From: Hemibagrus wyckioides
Taxonomy: Eukaryota; Chordata; Actinopteri; Siluriformes; Bagridae
Direction: 5' to 3'
DNA: 64,000 nt
Assembly: GCF_019097595.1 (NCBI RefSeq)
Contig: NC_080710.1
Coordinates: forward strand, 23,890,780 to 23,954,779
How positions within the stretch are numbered: position 1 is the first letter of the stretch; each line of letters begins with the position of its first letter. The notes beneath the pieces are model-generated. The model saw nothing but the letters and a program-made list of their open reading frames with translations. It was not told the origin of the DNA and made no database searches. The position numbers were made by a program, and so were the translations under genes. Positions 54,229 through 62,636 of this stretch are shown here, piece after piece.

Positions 54229-55264
54229 GGAGAACCTCTTTTGTACTGGTGTAACATGTATAAAGCACCCCTTGACAACTCAAAAACCTCTTTCGTCTCA
54301 AGCCTCTTGCCAATCTCAGAAAAAGCAATTAAACGGTACTATACAGGGAAACACTTGAGCGCTTCCTAAATTCCCCCTCTCCCTCATGAAATAAGCTGAA
54401 GATGGTTTGAATGACCTCATTAAATGCAGGCATTGTTCACATTTTTCTTCTGTATCGTTACCATTAGTGTCAAGCCTAATTGTAATCTCAGAGCAGGTTT
54501 TGGTGCATTTCTTTACCTCATATTCAAGATGGCAGTGTTCAGGTAAAAGTGTAGCAGGGTTGTGAGCCAGCACTCAAGTATTAAAGCCTTTCCTTCAGGG
54601 GGAATATATACGGGAAATATAAACCTTTTCTTTCTTTCTTTTTTTCTTTTTCTCTTACATTTTTTTTAACCGTCTTGCATAAGGCTGCTTTCCCACAAGG
54701 AGAATATAAACACTCTCCCTTTTATAGTACCTTTTTATGGAATGGAAAATTGACTTGGCTTGTTTTTTTTTTTTTTTTTTTTGTTGGTTTTTTTTTTTTC
54801 CTCCCAAAAATTGCATCAGTTGGAAGAAAACAAGCTCAAAAAAATCCATTTAATAACCGGTTTAATGGCCCTGCTATATTCTTTATATCCGTATGTATAA
54901 CAGAAGTGGCACATGAGAGATGAAAGAAGGCGTTCTCACTTGTCTTGTCAAGGGGTCATATTTTAAGTGCTGTTTCTATATTGGAATATGTGAAATGTAC
55001 ATGTTGTAGTTATGTTTCACTATTGTAGCTAAACTTGTAGAACAGAGATGGCTTGTACTACTGATTTTAACAACTATACTAAAAGAAAAAAGGAAAAGAA
55101 AAAAAAAAGAAGAAATCTGTATAAGACAAAATGTATACAGAGAGTTGAGCTTGTTGCTGTAGGCCCTCTTTTTGGATTGAAAAGTATGTTGAAAAAGTTT
55201 TATATAGCCTATATGAAATGCCCTGGGACGGTCAGACATCCATTGTATTGCCGTAATGAACTGA

Positions 55265-55266
<2 letters not shown>

Positions 55267-55300
<34 letters not shown>
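55267..55300. repeat. Poly-T tract
   Basis: About 33 T in a row near the 3' end of the predicted UTR. Confidence 0.9.
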
Positions 55301-55301
<1 letters not shown>

Positions 55302-55457
55302 GGGTGGGGACGACGCTCATTGTAACATAGTTCTTTAATTTTGCAGTGGATCATTGTTCCTTTTTACTGTGGTAATTTTAGAACTACGTATCCAGAGTTT
55401 GGACTAGTTTTGCCTAGATGTTGGGTTGTGGTTGTTTCTGCTCTTCATTGGTGCCAG

Positions 55458-55463
55458 AATAAA
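55458..55463 (+). promoter_or_regulatory. Candidate polyadenylation signal
   Basis: An AATAAA about 115 nt before the stronger candidate at 55576. Confidence 0.4.
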
Positions 55464-55575
55464 CCAGTATGAATGTAGTATTTGCCCAGTGTGAAGCAAC
55501 TACACCCTGACTGAGAAAAAAAAAAGTACTAGAAAGGATTATTTCAATTTTATCTTTTTGTATATGAAAGTAAAC

Positions 55576-55581
55576 AATAAA
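55576..55581 (+). promoter_or_regulatory. Candidate distal polyadenylation signal of acvr2b
   Basis: AATAAA is followed at a suitable distance by the G/T-rich 'tatcggttggttttgtccc'. After this point the sequence turns to dispersed repeats, so it is the best transcript end. Confidence 0.6.
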
Positions 55582-56449
55582 ATGCTGATAAAACAAAATT
55601 GCCTACTTGATATCGGTTGGTTTTGTCCCAGCTTTCCATGTGCATCATTTTTTTTTCTTCTACCAGGTCTAATAGCCTATTTTAAGATGAGTAATTAAGC
55701 TGCAACCTACTTTCGGATTAATAAAAGGGAAAACTAGCCAATATCACATTAATCACTGTCAGCGTTAATGGCCGTTTCAGATCCTTTCATTTCGCAGATT
55801 TTTCACAGGATTGAACTACAGGTGAGTGTAATAAATATAATATTAAGACTTTATGAAACCGTGACACGAAAAGTACAAAATGTCAGCTTTTAATTTAAAT
55901 ACATTAGCATATATATTGTGTGAACCATAAAATAATCACTGCACATTATGCATTCTGTCTATGAAAGAGGGGGTCAAGAGTATCGGGACACCATTATTAA
56001 TTGGCTGAATTGGTAGAACATTCAAATTGTCCTGAAAAGAAAAAAAAAAACTCCCTGAACTTCTAGTGGCAGTAAGAGACTTCATGGTTCTTATGGTTTA
56101 TAATTCATTCTGTGGTGCACTAGTACATGCCAGTGGCAACAAATTTTATACCACTTTTGATAAACAGCAGGTCTGACAGTAGACATAACGTGCTGTATCT
56201 GTGATGGGCGAACATAAACGATTCATAATAATACGCTTGCTGTGATACGAATTCAAATTTTATTGGTCACATGCAACGTGTAGTCCATATCATAAAAACA
56301 GAAGGACAATATAGCATCGTTCCTGCAATAACAGCTCGTTCCCGGACTTGTTTGATGGACGCTTCTAATATAAGGCTAACCAATAAGAAATATACAGAAA
56401 TGTATAATTGTTCATTATAGTTCAGTGTCCTATAAGTGGGGGTGGGGGG

Positions 56450-56665
56450 TGATGGCGGCTCAAGTGGTTAAGGCTCTGGGTTGTTGACCGGAAGATTAGG
56501 GGTTCAAGCTCCAGCACTGCCAAGTTGCCACTGTTGGGCACTTGAGCAAGGCCCTTAACCCTCTCTGCTCCAGGGGGGCTGTATCATGGCTGACCCTGCA
56601 CTCTGACCCCAACCTCCAAAGATGGGATATGCAAAGAAAAGGATTTCACTGTGCTGTAATGTATA
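56450..56665 (+). repeat. tRNA-derived SINE, family 1, plus orientation
   Basis: 'ggcggctcaagtggttaagg', the B-box 'ggggttcaagctccagc', 'cttgagcaaggcccttaacc', 'gctgtatcatggctgaccct' and 'gggatatgcaaagaaaagga' are all present. A short ATT tail follows. Confidence 0.9.
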
Positions 56666-57732
56666 TGTGGCAAATTATAATTATTATTATTATAAAGAAG
56701 CTTCAGTGTAACACCAATACGTTTTCATAGACAGGAAACTAAGACGTAGGTGTATTTGCTTTCCTTTATTTTTCAGTAAAATGACAAGCTTTTTTTTCAT
56801 GAAAGAGAGTAAAATTTGTGAGGGATCTACTGTTGTTAGCTGCTATAAATGTAGGTAAAACAGGAAATCTGTCTTAGTGATGTTCCAAAACATCATATGT
56901 AACTACAAATAGTTAAAAAATCAAAAAATGTTGCTCATTAATACAACTTTATAGGATTGTTTTCCTATAATCTCATGTATGCATAGTCTTATTTTAGTCC
57001 TTGAGTACAGGTGAGTGCGCTCAAGTCCACCTGGGAAGTTGGAATTTGCAAGTTAGGAAGTCGTAATTACGACGTTAGGAAGTGTTCAAGTCACTTTAGA
57101 TGGAGCTGATGGAGATGGGGGGGTGTACCTACGTTACATATTATATTGTAATCAAATCATTTCTCTTATGGAGATTAAATGTTAACCAATTTGCTTTGTA
57201 TTTAACTAGCTGCATATATAAAATAACTCAAATCACCTTCAAGACAAGCAAACATTCATTCACTATTTCTGACATGACATGAACACACCATTCGTCTTAT
57301 CTGTCAGCAAGACCGTGTTCGCAGATATCGTTGCCTCTATTCCTGAGTGCTATCAGTGGTGAACGTTTATGTTTACAGCATTTGGCAGATTCTCTAATCC
57401 AGAGTGATATTTACCGAGCTTGGCTGTTTACTTAGTTCAGAGTGAACTGAGTATAAACAAGCTTAAGCCAGAAAACTGCAGTCGGGGCTTATAAATAAAT
57501 ACAACATGGACACATCACACAATTATTTACAGTACAGCCGTTCTGTTTCTGTACTGAATTATTCTTCTTTTGTCAACAATTACATTTCTTTGCTACATTT
57601 AATTGGAGAATGACATGTCGTACTTTATATTCACGTATAAAAACATTTAATGTGAATATCATCAGGGCTTGTGATATCTGCAGGTAATCACAGCTATGTT
57701 GATGGATAACAAAAGTCCTGTGTTAACAAGTG

Positions 57733-58160
57733 CACCATACGGTCAAAGGTATGTCAAAGCCTGACCAATCATACCCATGTATAGCAACGTCCAATCTTCT
57801 GGGAAGGCTATTCAGCTACATTTTGGAGCATGGCTGTAGGGATTTGTGCTCATTTAGCCACAAGAGCATTAGTGAGTCAGGCACTGATATTGGATGTGAA
57901 GGTTCTATTGACCTATTAGTTCCTCAAGAGTCCTTGGTTGCTGCTGTAGAAAGAACATCATTTACATTTACATTATTTACTGTCCAGTGTCACCCAAATG
58001 TGGACGAGGTTCCCTTCTGAGTCTGGTTCCTCTCGAGGTTTCTTCCTCATATCATCTCAGGGAGTTTTTTCCTTTATGCATCCTTTCCTTTAACATTATG
58101 GTGAAGACGTATATTTGTGTTCAGTGATCAGGTGTCCACTTACATTTGGCCATATAGTGT
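57733..58160 (-). mobile_element. Composite Tc1-like relic, minus orientation, with family A inside
   Basis: The left 'accatacggtcaaaggtatg' and the right 'gtccacttacatttggccat' are inverted ends of the 'tggccaaaagtatgtggaca' type known from fish Tc1-like elements. At 57780-57910 the plus-strand frame LLGRLFSYILEHGCRDLCSF is the antisense of a transposase C-terminal region (compare its sense at 59640-59860). At 57965-58085 a family A tail ('gagtctggttcctctcgagg') lies inside, so the copy is a nested or rearranged remnant. Confidence 0.6.
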
Positions 58161-58165
58161 ACTTT

Positions 58166-58716
58166 ATACACTGATCAGGCATAACATTATGACCACTGAG
58201 AGGTGAATTGAATAACACTGATTATCTCCTCATCATGACACCTGTTAGTGGGTGGGATATATTAGGCAGCAAGTGAACATTTTGTCCTCAAAGTTGATGT
58301 GTTAGAAACAGGAAAAATGGCCAAGTGTATGAAAAATGAGTTTGACAAGGGCCAAATTGTGATGGCTAGACCACTGGATCAGAGCATCTCCAAAACTGTA
58401 GCTCTTGTGGGGTGTTCCCGTTCTGCGCTGGTCAGTATCTATCAAACTGGTCCAAGGAAGGAACAGTGGTGAACCTGGTGACAGGGTCATGGGTGGACAA
58501 GGCTCACTGATGTATGTGGAAAGCAAAGGCTGACCCGTGTGATCCGATCCAACAGACGAGCTACTGTTGCTCAAACTGCTGAAGAAGTTAATGCTGGTTC
58601 TCATAGAAAGGTGTCAGAATACACAGTGCATGATGGGTCAGGGCTGTTTTAGCAGCAAAAGGTGGACCAACACAATATTAGGCGCGTGGCCATAATGTTA
58701 TGCCTGGTCGGTGTAT
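58166..58716 (+). mobile_element. Deleted Tc1-like transposon just upstream of exog
   Basis: The ends 'acactgatcaggcataacat' and 'atgttatgcctggtcggtgt' are near-perfect inverted repeats of about 30 bp, next to TA. At 551 bp it is about one third of a full Tc1 element. The plus strand still reads roughly [20 protein letters not shown], then [14 protein letters not shown] and RLTRVIRSNRRATVAQTAEE, the N-terminal DNA-binding part of the transposase. Frameshifts and a stop are present and the DDE half is gone. The right end lies about 207 bp before the exog start codon. Confidence 0.8.
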
Positions 58717-58923
58717 ATTTACCTGAAAATACATCACTGACCGTGGGGAAGAGTGGGACGTGGCTCAGCTCTGTAACTGGTGTGTATTTTTATTGTGTGG
58801 CCACAAGATGGAGGTGTGAGGATTGTAGCTCTGCTCTTTCTTCAATACAGCAGCTGCTCATTCAAACGTTGCTCACAAAGAAACCAGAGCTGAATTTCAG
58901 TTTACATTTTGTAGGGGGAAAAA

Positions 58924-59050
58924 ATGGCTCCTGGTCTTAAATATGTGCGATTTTTTGGTGGTTTTGTGTGTGGAGTTACTGTCAGCACTGGCGCCTGCGT
59001 GGCTGCAGTTAAACTGTATCTTCAGCCTGGAGAGTCCACACAGGAGAAAG
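58924..59050 (+). CDS. exog: exog exon 1: start and membrane leader
   Basis: 127 coding nt from ATG to the donor AAAG then GTAGCA, phase 1 out. It encodes MAPGLKYVRFFGGFVCGVTV, then STGACVAAVKLYLQ and PGESTQEK. This part is poorly conserved in the family, so the exact start rests on the hydrophobic pattern and phase. Confidence 0.8.
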
Positions 59051-62000
59051 GTAGCAAGTTAGCAACTTACTTAGTTTTATAACCTGTTACTCAGCCACTG
59101 CTTTCAAGTATTATCTATAACAACACGCTTTGGAAATCAGAATTGTAGCCAGTTTGGCTTAGGTGCAACTTCAGCTATTTTTCTACTGTTAACGCTATGG
59201 TTTAGCTGGTTATTGTTGTCTATGCTAGCTAGCGGTTTCAACCAGTTACAGCTAGCAATAATGTTACCAAGACCTTACCTGCTTTGTACCTAACAAACAC
59301 AAAGTTACAGATTAGTCAGGTTTATTAAATGTGCCTTGATCTTAATGTGTCTTAACCAGCGTCTGGTTTTCCTTACCTTGATTAGCTGATAAGTGTTCTT
59401 ATAGAACATATCTATAATACACTATATAACCAAAAGTTTTGGGACACCCCTCCAAATCATTGAATTCAGGGGTTGGGCAGTGACTCTTAATGTTTCAGCT
59501 TCATACCAAGCCATCTTGGACAATTTCATGCTCCCAACTTTGTGGGAACGGTTTGGGGATGACCCCCTTCCTGTTCCAACATGACTGTACACCAGTGCAC
59601 AAAGCAAGGTCCATAAAGACATGGATGAGCGAGTTTGGTGTGGAGGAACTGCACAGAGTCCTGACCTCAACCCGATAGAACACCGTTGGGATGAATTAGA
59701 GCGGAGACTGCGAGCCAGACCTTCTCGTCCAACATCAGTGCCTGACCTCACAAATGCACTTCTAGAGGAACGGTCAAAATTTCCCATAAGCACACTCCTA
59801 AACCTTGTGGAAAGCCTTCCCAGAAGAGTTGAAGCTGTTAATGCTGCAAAGGGCGGGCCAACTCTATATTACATTGATTTGCATGTAAAGGCAGACGTCC
59901 CAGTTTTGGCCTGTCTCCGCTCTAATTCATCCTAAAGGTGTTCTGTCGGGTTGAGGTCAGTTCCTCCACACCAAACTCGCTAATCCATGTCTTTATGGAC
60001 CTTGCTTTGTGCACTGGTGTGCAGTCATGTTGGAACAGGAAGGGGTCATCACCAAACTGTTCCCACATAGAGCACTATGCAGGTGAGAGAAAACACTACT
60101 TTTGGTAGTGCTTTTCTGAAAGGGATGCAGTTAAGGTAACATATCTTTATCAGTATAAGAAGTGTGTGAGAGATCATGCCTGGTCAATAAACTGTGTGTG
60201 TGTGTGTGTGTTTCTCTCCTCAGAGAGTGCAACGCAGAGACTCATTAAGCTCTATGGGCTCCCTGTGGATGGCTCTGAGACCAGATACTATACCAACCAC
60301 ATCTTGTCGTACGATCAGAGCCGAAGGACACCAAGATGGGTGGTTGAACACCTGTCTGAAGAAAAACTACTTGGTAAGTTGTAGTGTGCCATAATTTATT
60401 TTATTTTTGCCTAATGAAATTCCATTGTTTCTGATAGACTTCAAGCCATGATTCATTTGAGTCTGATAAATACCTGAATGAACAACTCACAATTAACATA
60501 AATATAAATAAATGAAAATGGAAAGAAAGTGCAAAGGGCACTGTGGTTTGAATCATTTGCATTCAGATCTGTGACTATCCTTTTATCCATAGTGAAGTCT
60601 TTCTTTCTGGTGATGTTTCATCTGCCCTGCACCAGTCAGGGGTCTTTCACCTGGGCAGTGCTCAGTCTGTTTGAATTGACCTCTAGGTAGTTTTCAGGGT
60701 GAGTGTGTGTTCATGGTTTGTTCAGGCAAACAAACAAACAAACAAAAGCTCACCATCACCACAGCAGTGACACAAAACCTTATAGGACAGACTATAAGAC
60801 TTAAAAACTGATCTGTGAGATGCAGTATGAGCCAACAGACAAAGCTAAATTGCTTTGGAAATACATACTCTGCCAAATGATGTAGATTTTAGATTTAAAA
60901 GTTCTTTAAACTTGTAATTTATTTGACTATTTATTCACTTATTTAGCCCTCTACGAAAAAGCTTAACAAACCTCTGTCAAATGTTATACAAGCATAGAAA
61001 GCCCAGAAATTACTAAATGATTATAGCTGATATATATTGATAACTAGTTGCATACACATACACCATTTCTCCTTCTTCTGCTTTCGGCTTTTCCCTTCAG
61101 GGGTGGCCACAGCGAATCATCTCTCTCCACCTATCCCAATCTTCTGCATCCTCAACACTTGCACCCACCAGCTTCATATCCTCATTTATTACATATCCCC
61201 ATACACCATTTATTTTTTGTTTTTGTGTTAAAGAGGCTCTGGGGTGCAGTCAGTGCTCCAGTTCATCCCAAAGATGTTCGGTGGGGTTGATGTCAGGGCT
61301 CTGTGCAGGACCCTCACATTCTCCCACACCAGTCTTGGCAATCCATGGAGCTTGCTTTGTGTCATGCTGGAACATGTTTGAGCCTCTTGGAAGGGAAATT
61401 GTAATTGCTACAGCTAACAAAGGCATTCTGTACATATGGGTACGATGGCCATGTGTCTTCTGGATATATAATTTATCTCGGTGCTAACTCATGACTATAC
61501 TGACCAGTGTGGATATTCTGGGAAAATTTGGCAGCATTTCAATCGCTTTTGATTGTTTACTTGCTCTAATTTACTAGGAAAAGCAGAGAGAAAGCACTGC
61601 AAATTCAAGCCAGACCCCAGCATCCCAGAGCTGTTCACAGCACACAATGAAGACTACCTCGGCAGCGGCTGGTCTCGAGGACACATGGCACCAGCTGGCA
61701 ACAATAAATTTTCAGAGGCAAGGCAACGTTTATTCTCATAAGCTGTTATCTCAGTGATTGTCAAATGAAATCATCCTAGATCAGATTATGTATTTCCTTA
61801 CACCTTTCCTACAACGAAGGAATTAAAGCCTAAATGAAATATTTCAATTTAAATGAAAATATTGTTCAGTGTTCCACAATACAAAGCCTTATAAATATAT
61901 AGCTTGTTATAGCTATGTTTCATCTTGGTTATTTCTGAACAGCAATCAATGGCGGAGACGTTCTATCTGACTAATATTGTCCCACAGAATTATGAAAACA

Positions 62001-62221
62001 ACGCCGGGTTCTGGAACAGGTAACAAGCTAAAATATGATTCGAGCTGGAGAAAGATTAATCTGAGGCATTTTTACATGCTTGTAATAACATATGTCTTGT
62101 TTTAAGGTTGGAGATGTATTGCAGAGAGCTGACCGAGAGGTTCAGAGACGTGTGGGTGATTTCAGGGCCGCTTACTCTTCCACAAACAGGAGAGGATAAA
62201 AAGAAAATCGTCTCTTATCAG
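58924..62221 (+). CDS. exog: Mitochondrial endo/exonuclease EXOG, exons 1-5 (3' part outside)
   Basis: EXOG is a 5'-3' exo/endonuclease related to endonuclease G. It works in mitochondrial DNA repair, anchored at the inner membrane. Five segments join in phase to 609 nt, 203 residues of an expected 360-370. Residues about 8-34 (YVRFFGGFVCGVTVSTGACV and on) are hydrophobic, matching the N-terminal membrane/targeting segment. Then come GSETRYYTNHILSYDQSRRT and PRWVVEHL, the nuclease core start. WSRGHMAPAGNN carries the catalytic histidine (H128; the family's DRGH appears as SRGH, as in human EXOG). NNAGFWNRLE is the Asn/Glu metal-binding helix. ATG 58924 is chosen because it begins the hydrophobic leader and its exon joins exon 2 in phase. 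Intron 3 is GC-AG. The same tandem order with ACVR2B exists in human. Confidence 0.95.
59419..59880 (+). mobile_element. Tc1-like transposase C-terminal relic, plus orientation
   Basis: It begins 'acactatataaccaaaagtt', a Tc1-type end. From about 59560 to 59865 broken plus frames read DLNPIEHRWDELERRLRARP, then SVPDLTNALLEERSKF, NLVESLPRRVEAVNAAKGG. These are classic C-terminal motifs of fish Tc1-like DDE transposases. The N-terminal and most catalytic parts are missing and there are frameshifts, so it is a dead relic. Confidence 0.85.
59920..60078 (-). mobile_element. Inverted second copy of the same Tc1 segment
   Basis: Read on the minus strand, 'gttccaacatgactgcacac', 'cagtgcacaaagcaaggtcc' and 'ataaagacatggattagcga' match the plus copy at about 59573-59632. 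It lacks the 12 bp 'gcacagagtcct' present in the plus copy around 59650-59661. Together the two make an inverted (fold-back) pair about 220 bp apart. Confidence 0.85.
60193..60211 (+). repeat. (TG)n tract at the 3' splice site of exog exon 2
   Basis: About 19 nt of TG repeat followed by 'tttctctcctcag'. It resembles the TG-T arrangement at the CFTR exon 9 acceptor. Confidence 0.9.
60224..60373 (+). CDS. exog: exog exon 2: nuclease domain start
   Basis: 150 nt, phase 1 in and phase 1 out (donor GTAAGT). It encodes ESATQRLIKLYGLPVDGSET, then RYYTNHILSYDQSRRTPRWV and VEHLSEEKLL. An alternative acceptor AG lies 2 nt downstream, but only the first keeps the frame. Confidence 0.95.
61075..61205 (+). 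repeat. Dispersed repeat fragment, LINE-tail-like
   Basis: 'gctttcggcttttcccttca' and 'ggggtggccacagcgaatca' followed by 'catcctcaacacttgcaccc' is a block I recall as common in fish genomes; its class is uncertain. Confidence 0.55.
61230..61435 (-). mobile_element. Tc1-like transposase relic, minus orientation
   Basis: The minus frame reads GSNMFQHDTKQAPWIAKTGV, then SPDINPTEHLWDELEH. The second part is the conserved block before the last catalytic residue in Tc1-like transposases. Only about 200 bp remain. Confidence 0.8.
61578..61717 (+). CDS. exog: exog exon 3: catalytic SRGH motif
   Basis: 140 nt, phase 1 in and phase 0 out. It encodes KAERKHCKFKPDPSIPELFT, then AHNEDYLGSGW and SRGHMAPAGNNKFSE. 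The donor is GAG then GCAAGG, so the intron is of the GC-AG class. The next exon continues QSMAETFYL, matching the family without gaps. Confidence 0.95.
61943..62019 (+). CDS. exog: exog exon 4: metal-binding segment
   Basis: 77 nt, phase 0 in and phase 2 out (donor GTAACA). It encodes QSMAETFYLTNIVPQNYENN then AGFWNR. The Asn residues here include the metal ligand in this family. Confidence 0.96.
62107..62221 (+). CDS. exog: exog exon 5: core strand and loop
   Basis: 115 nt, phase 2 in and phase 0 out (donor GTACAT). It encodes LEMYCRELTERFRDVWVISG, then PLTLPQTGEDKKKIVSYQ. Confidence 0.96.
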
Positions 62222-62374
62222 GTACATGAGCATGAACGTGGTGCACTCTGTTAGAGAGAACGTAAGCTCAGGAAAAGTAAGTGAATTAGAAAAGGAACTT
62301 TTTGTTGTTCCTTTGCTTATGTTCTAATGCTGTTACACCAGCCACAAAAATACTGTGTCAGTTAACAAAATGTA

Positions 62375-62570
62375 CATTTACGTGTCTGGCAGAAGCCCTA
62401 ATCCAGAGCAACTTAGTCTAATCTCATTTTATACAACTGAGCAATTGAGGATTTAAGGGCCTTACTCAGGGGTCCAGCAGTGGCAGCTTAGTGGACCTGG
62501 GATTCGAACTCTCAACCTTCTTCTGATCTGTAGTTAAACACCTTAACCACTAAGCTACTACATCCCCAAA
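62375..62570 (-). repeat. tRNA-derived SINE, family 2, minus orientation
   Basis: 'ctggcagaagccctaatcca', 'cattttatacaactgagcaa', 'gggccttactcaggggtcca', the inverse B-box 'ctgggattcgaactc' and 'ccttaaccactaagctacta' match family 2 reversed. Confidence 0.85.
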
Positions 62571-62616
62571 TGTAGTTATTTATAGTCCTTTTGGTGACCA
62601 TTATACATGCTTTACC

Positions 62617-62636
62617 TGTCTGTCTGTCTGTCTGTC
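62617..62636. repeat. Short (TCTG)n microsatellite
   Basis: About five TCTG units. Confidence 0.8.

Larger units (their letters stand above)
49812..55600 (+). other. acvr2b: acvr2b 3' UTR, about 5.8 kb
   Basis: This extends from the stop codon to just past the AATAAA at 55576. Long 3' UTRs are usual for this receptor gene. It is AT-rich, with many poly-A and poly-T runs, (GT)n at 50844-50884, (AAAAT)n at about 51700-51727 and a TG/CG tract at 52885-53015. A Pumilio-type site TGTAAATA lies at 51976-51983. No competing gene was seen on either strand. The 3' limit is predicted from signals, not from transcript data. Confidence 0.7.
55600..58923. other. Intergenic region between acvr2b and exog
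   Basis: About 3.3 kb with no coding segment of its own. It holds a family 1 SINE and two Tc1-type relics, listed separately. The rest is AT-rich unique-looking sequence. At least the last 200 bp should contain the exog promoter; no TATA box was evident. Confidence 0.75.
59051..60223 (+). other. exog intron 1
   Basis: 1173 bp, GT-AG. Its second half is filled by two Tc1-type fragments in opposite orientation (listed separately), and it ends with a (TG)n tract before the acceptor. Confidence 0.85.
60374..61577 (+). other. exog intron 2
   Basis: 1204 bp, GT-AG, AT-rich. It holds a dispersed-repeat fragment at 61075-61205 and a minus-strand Tc1 relic at 61230-61435. Confidence 0.85.
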
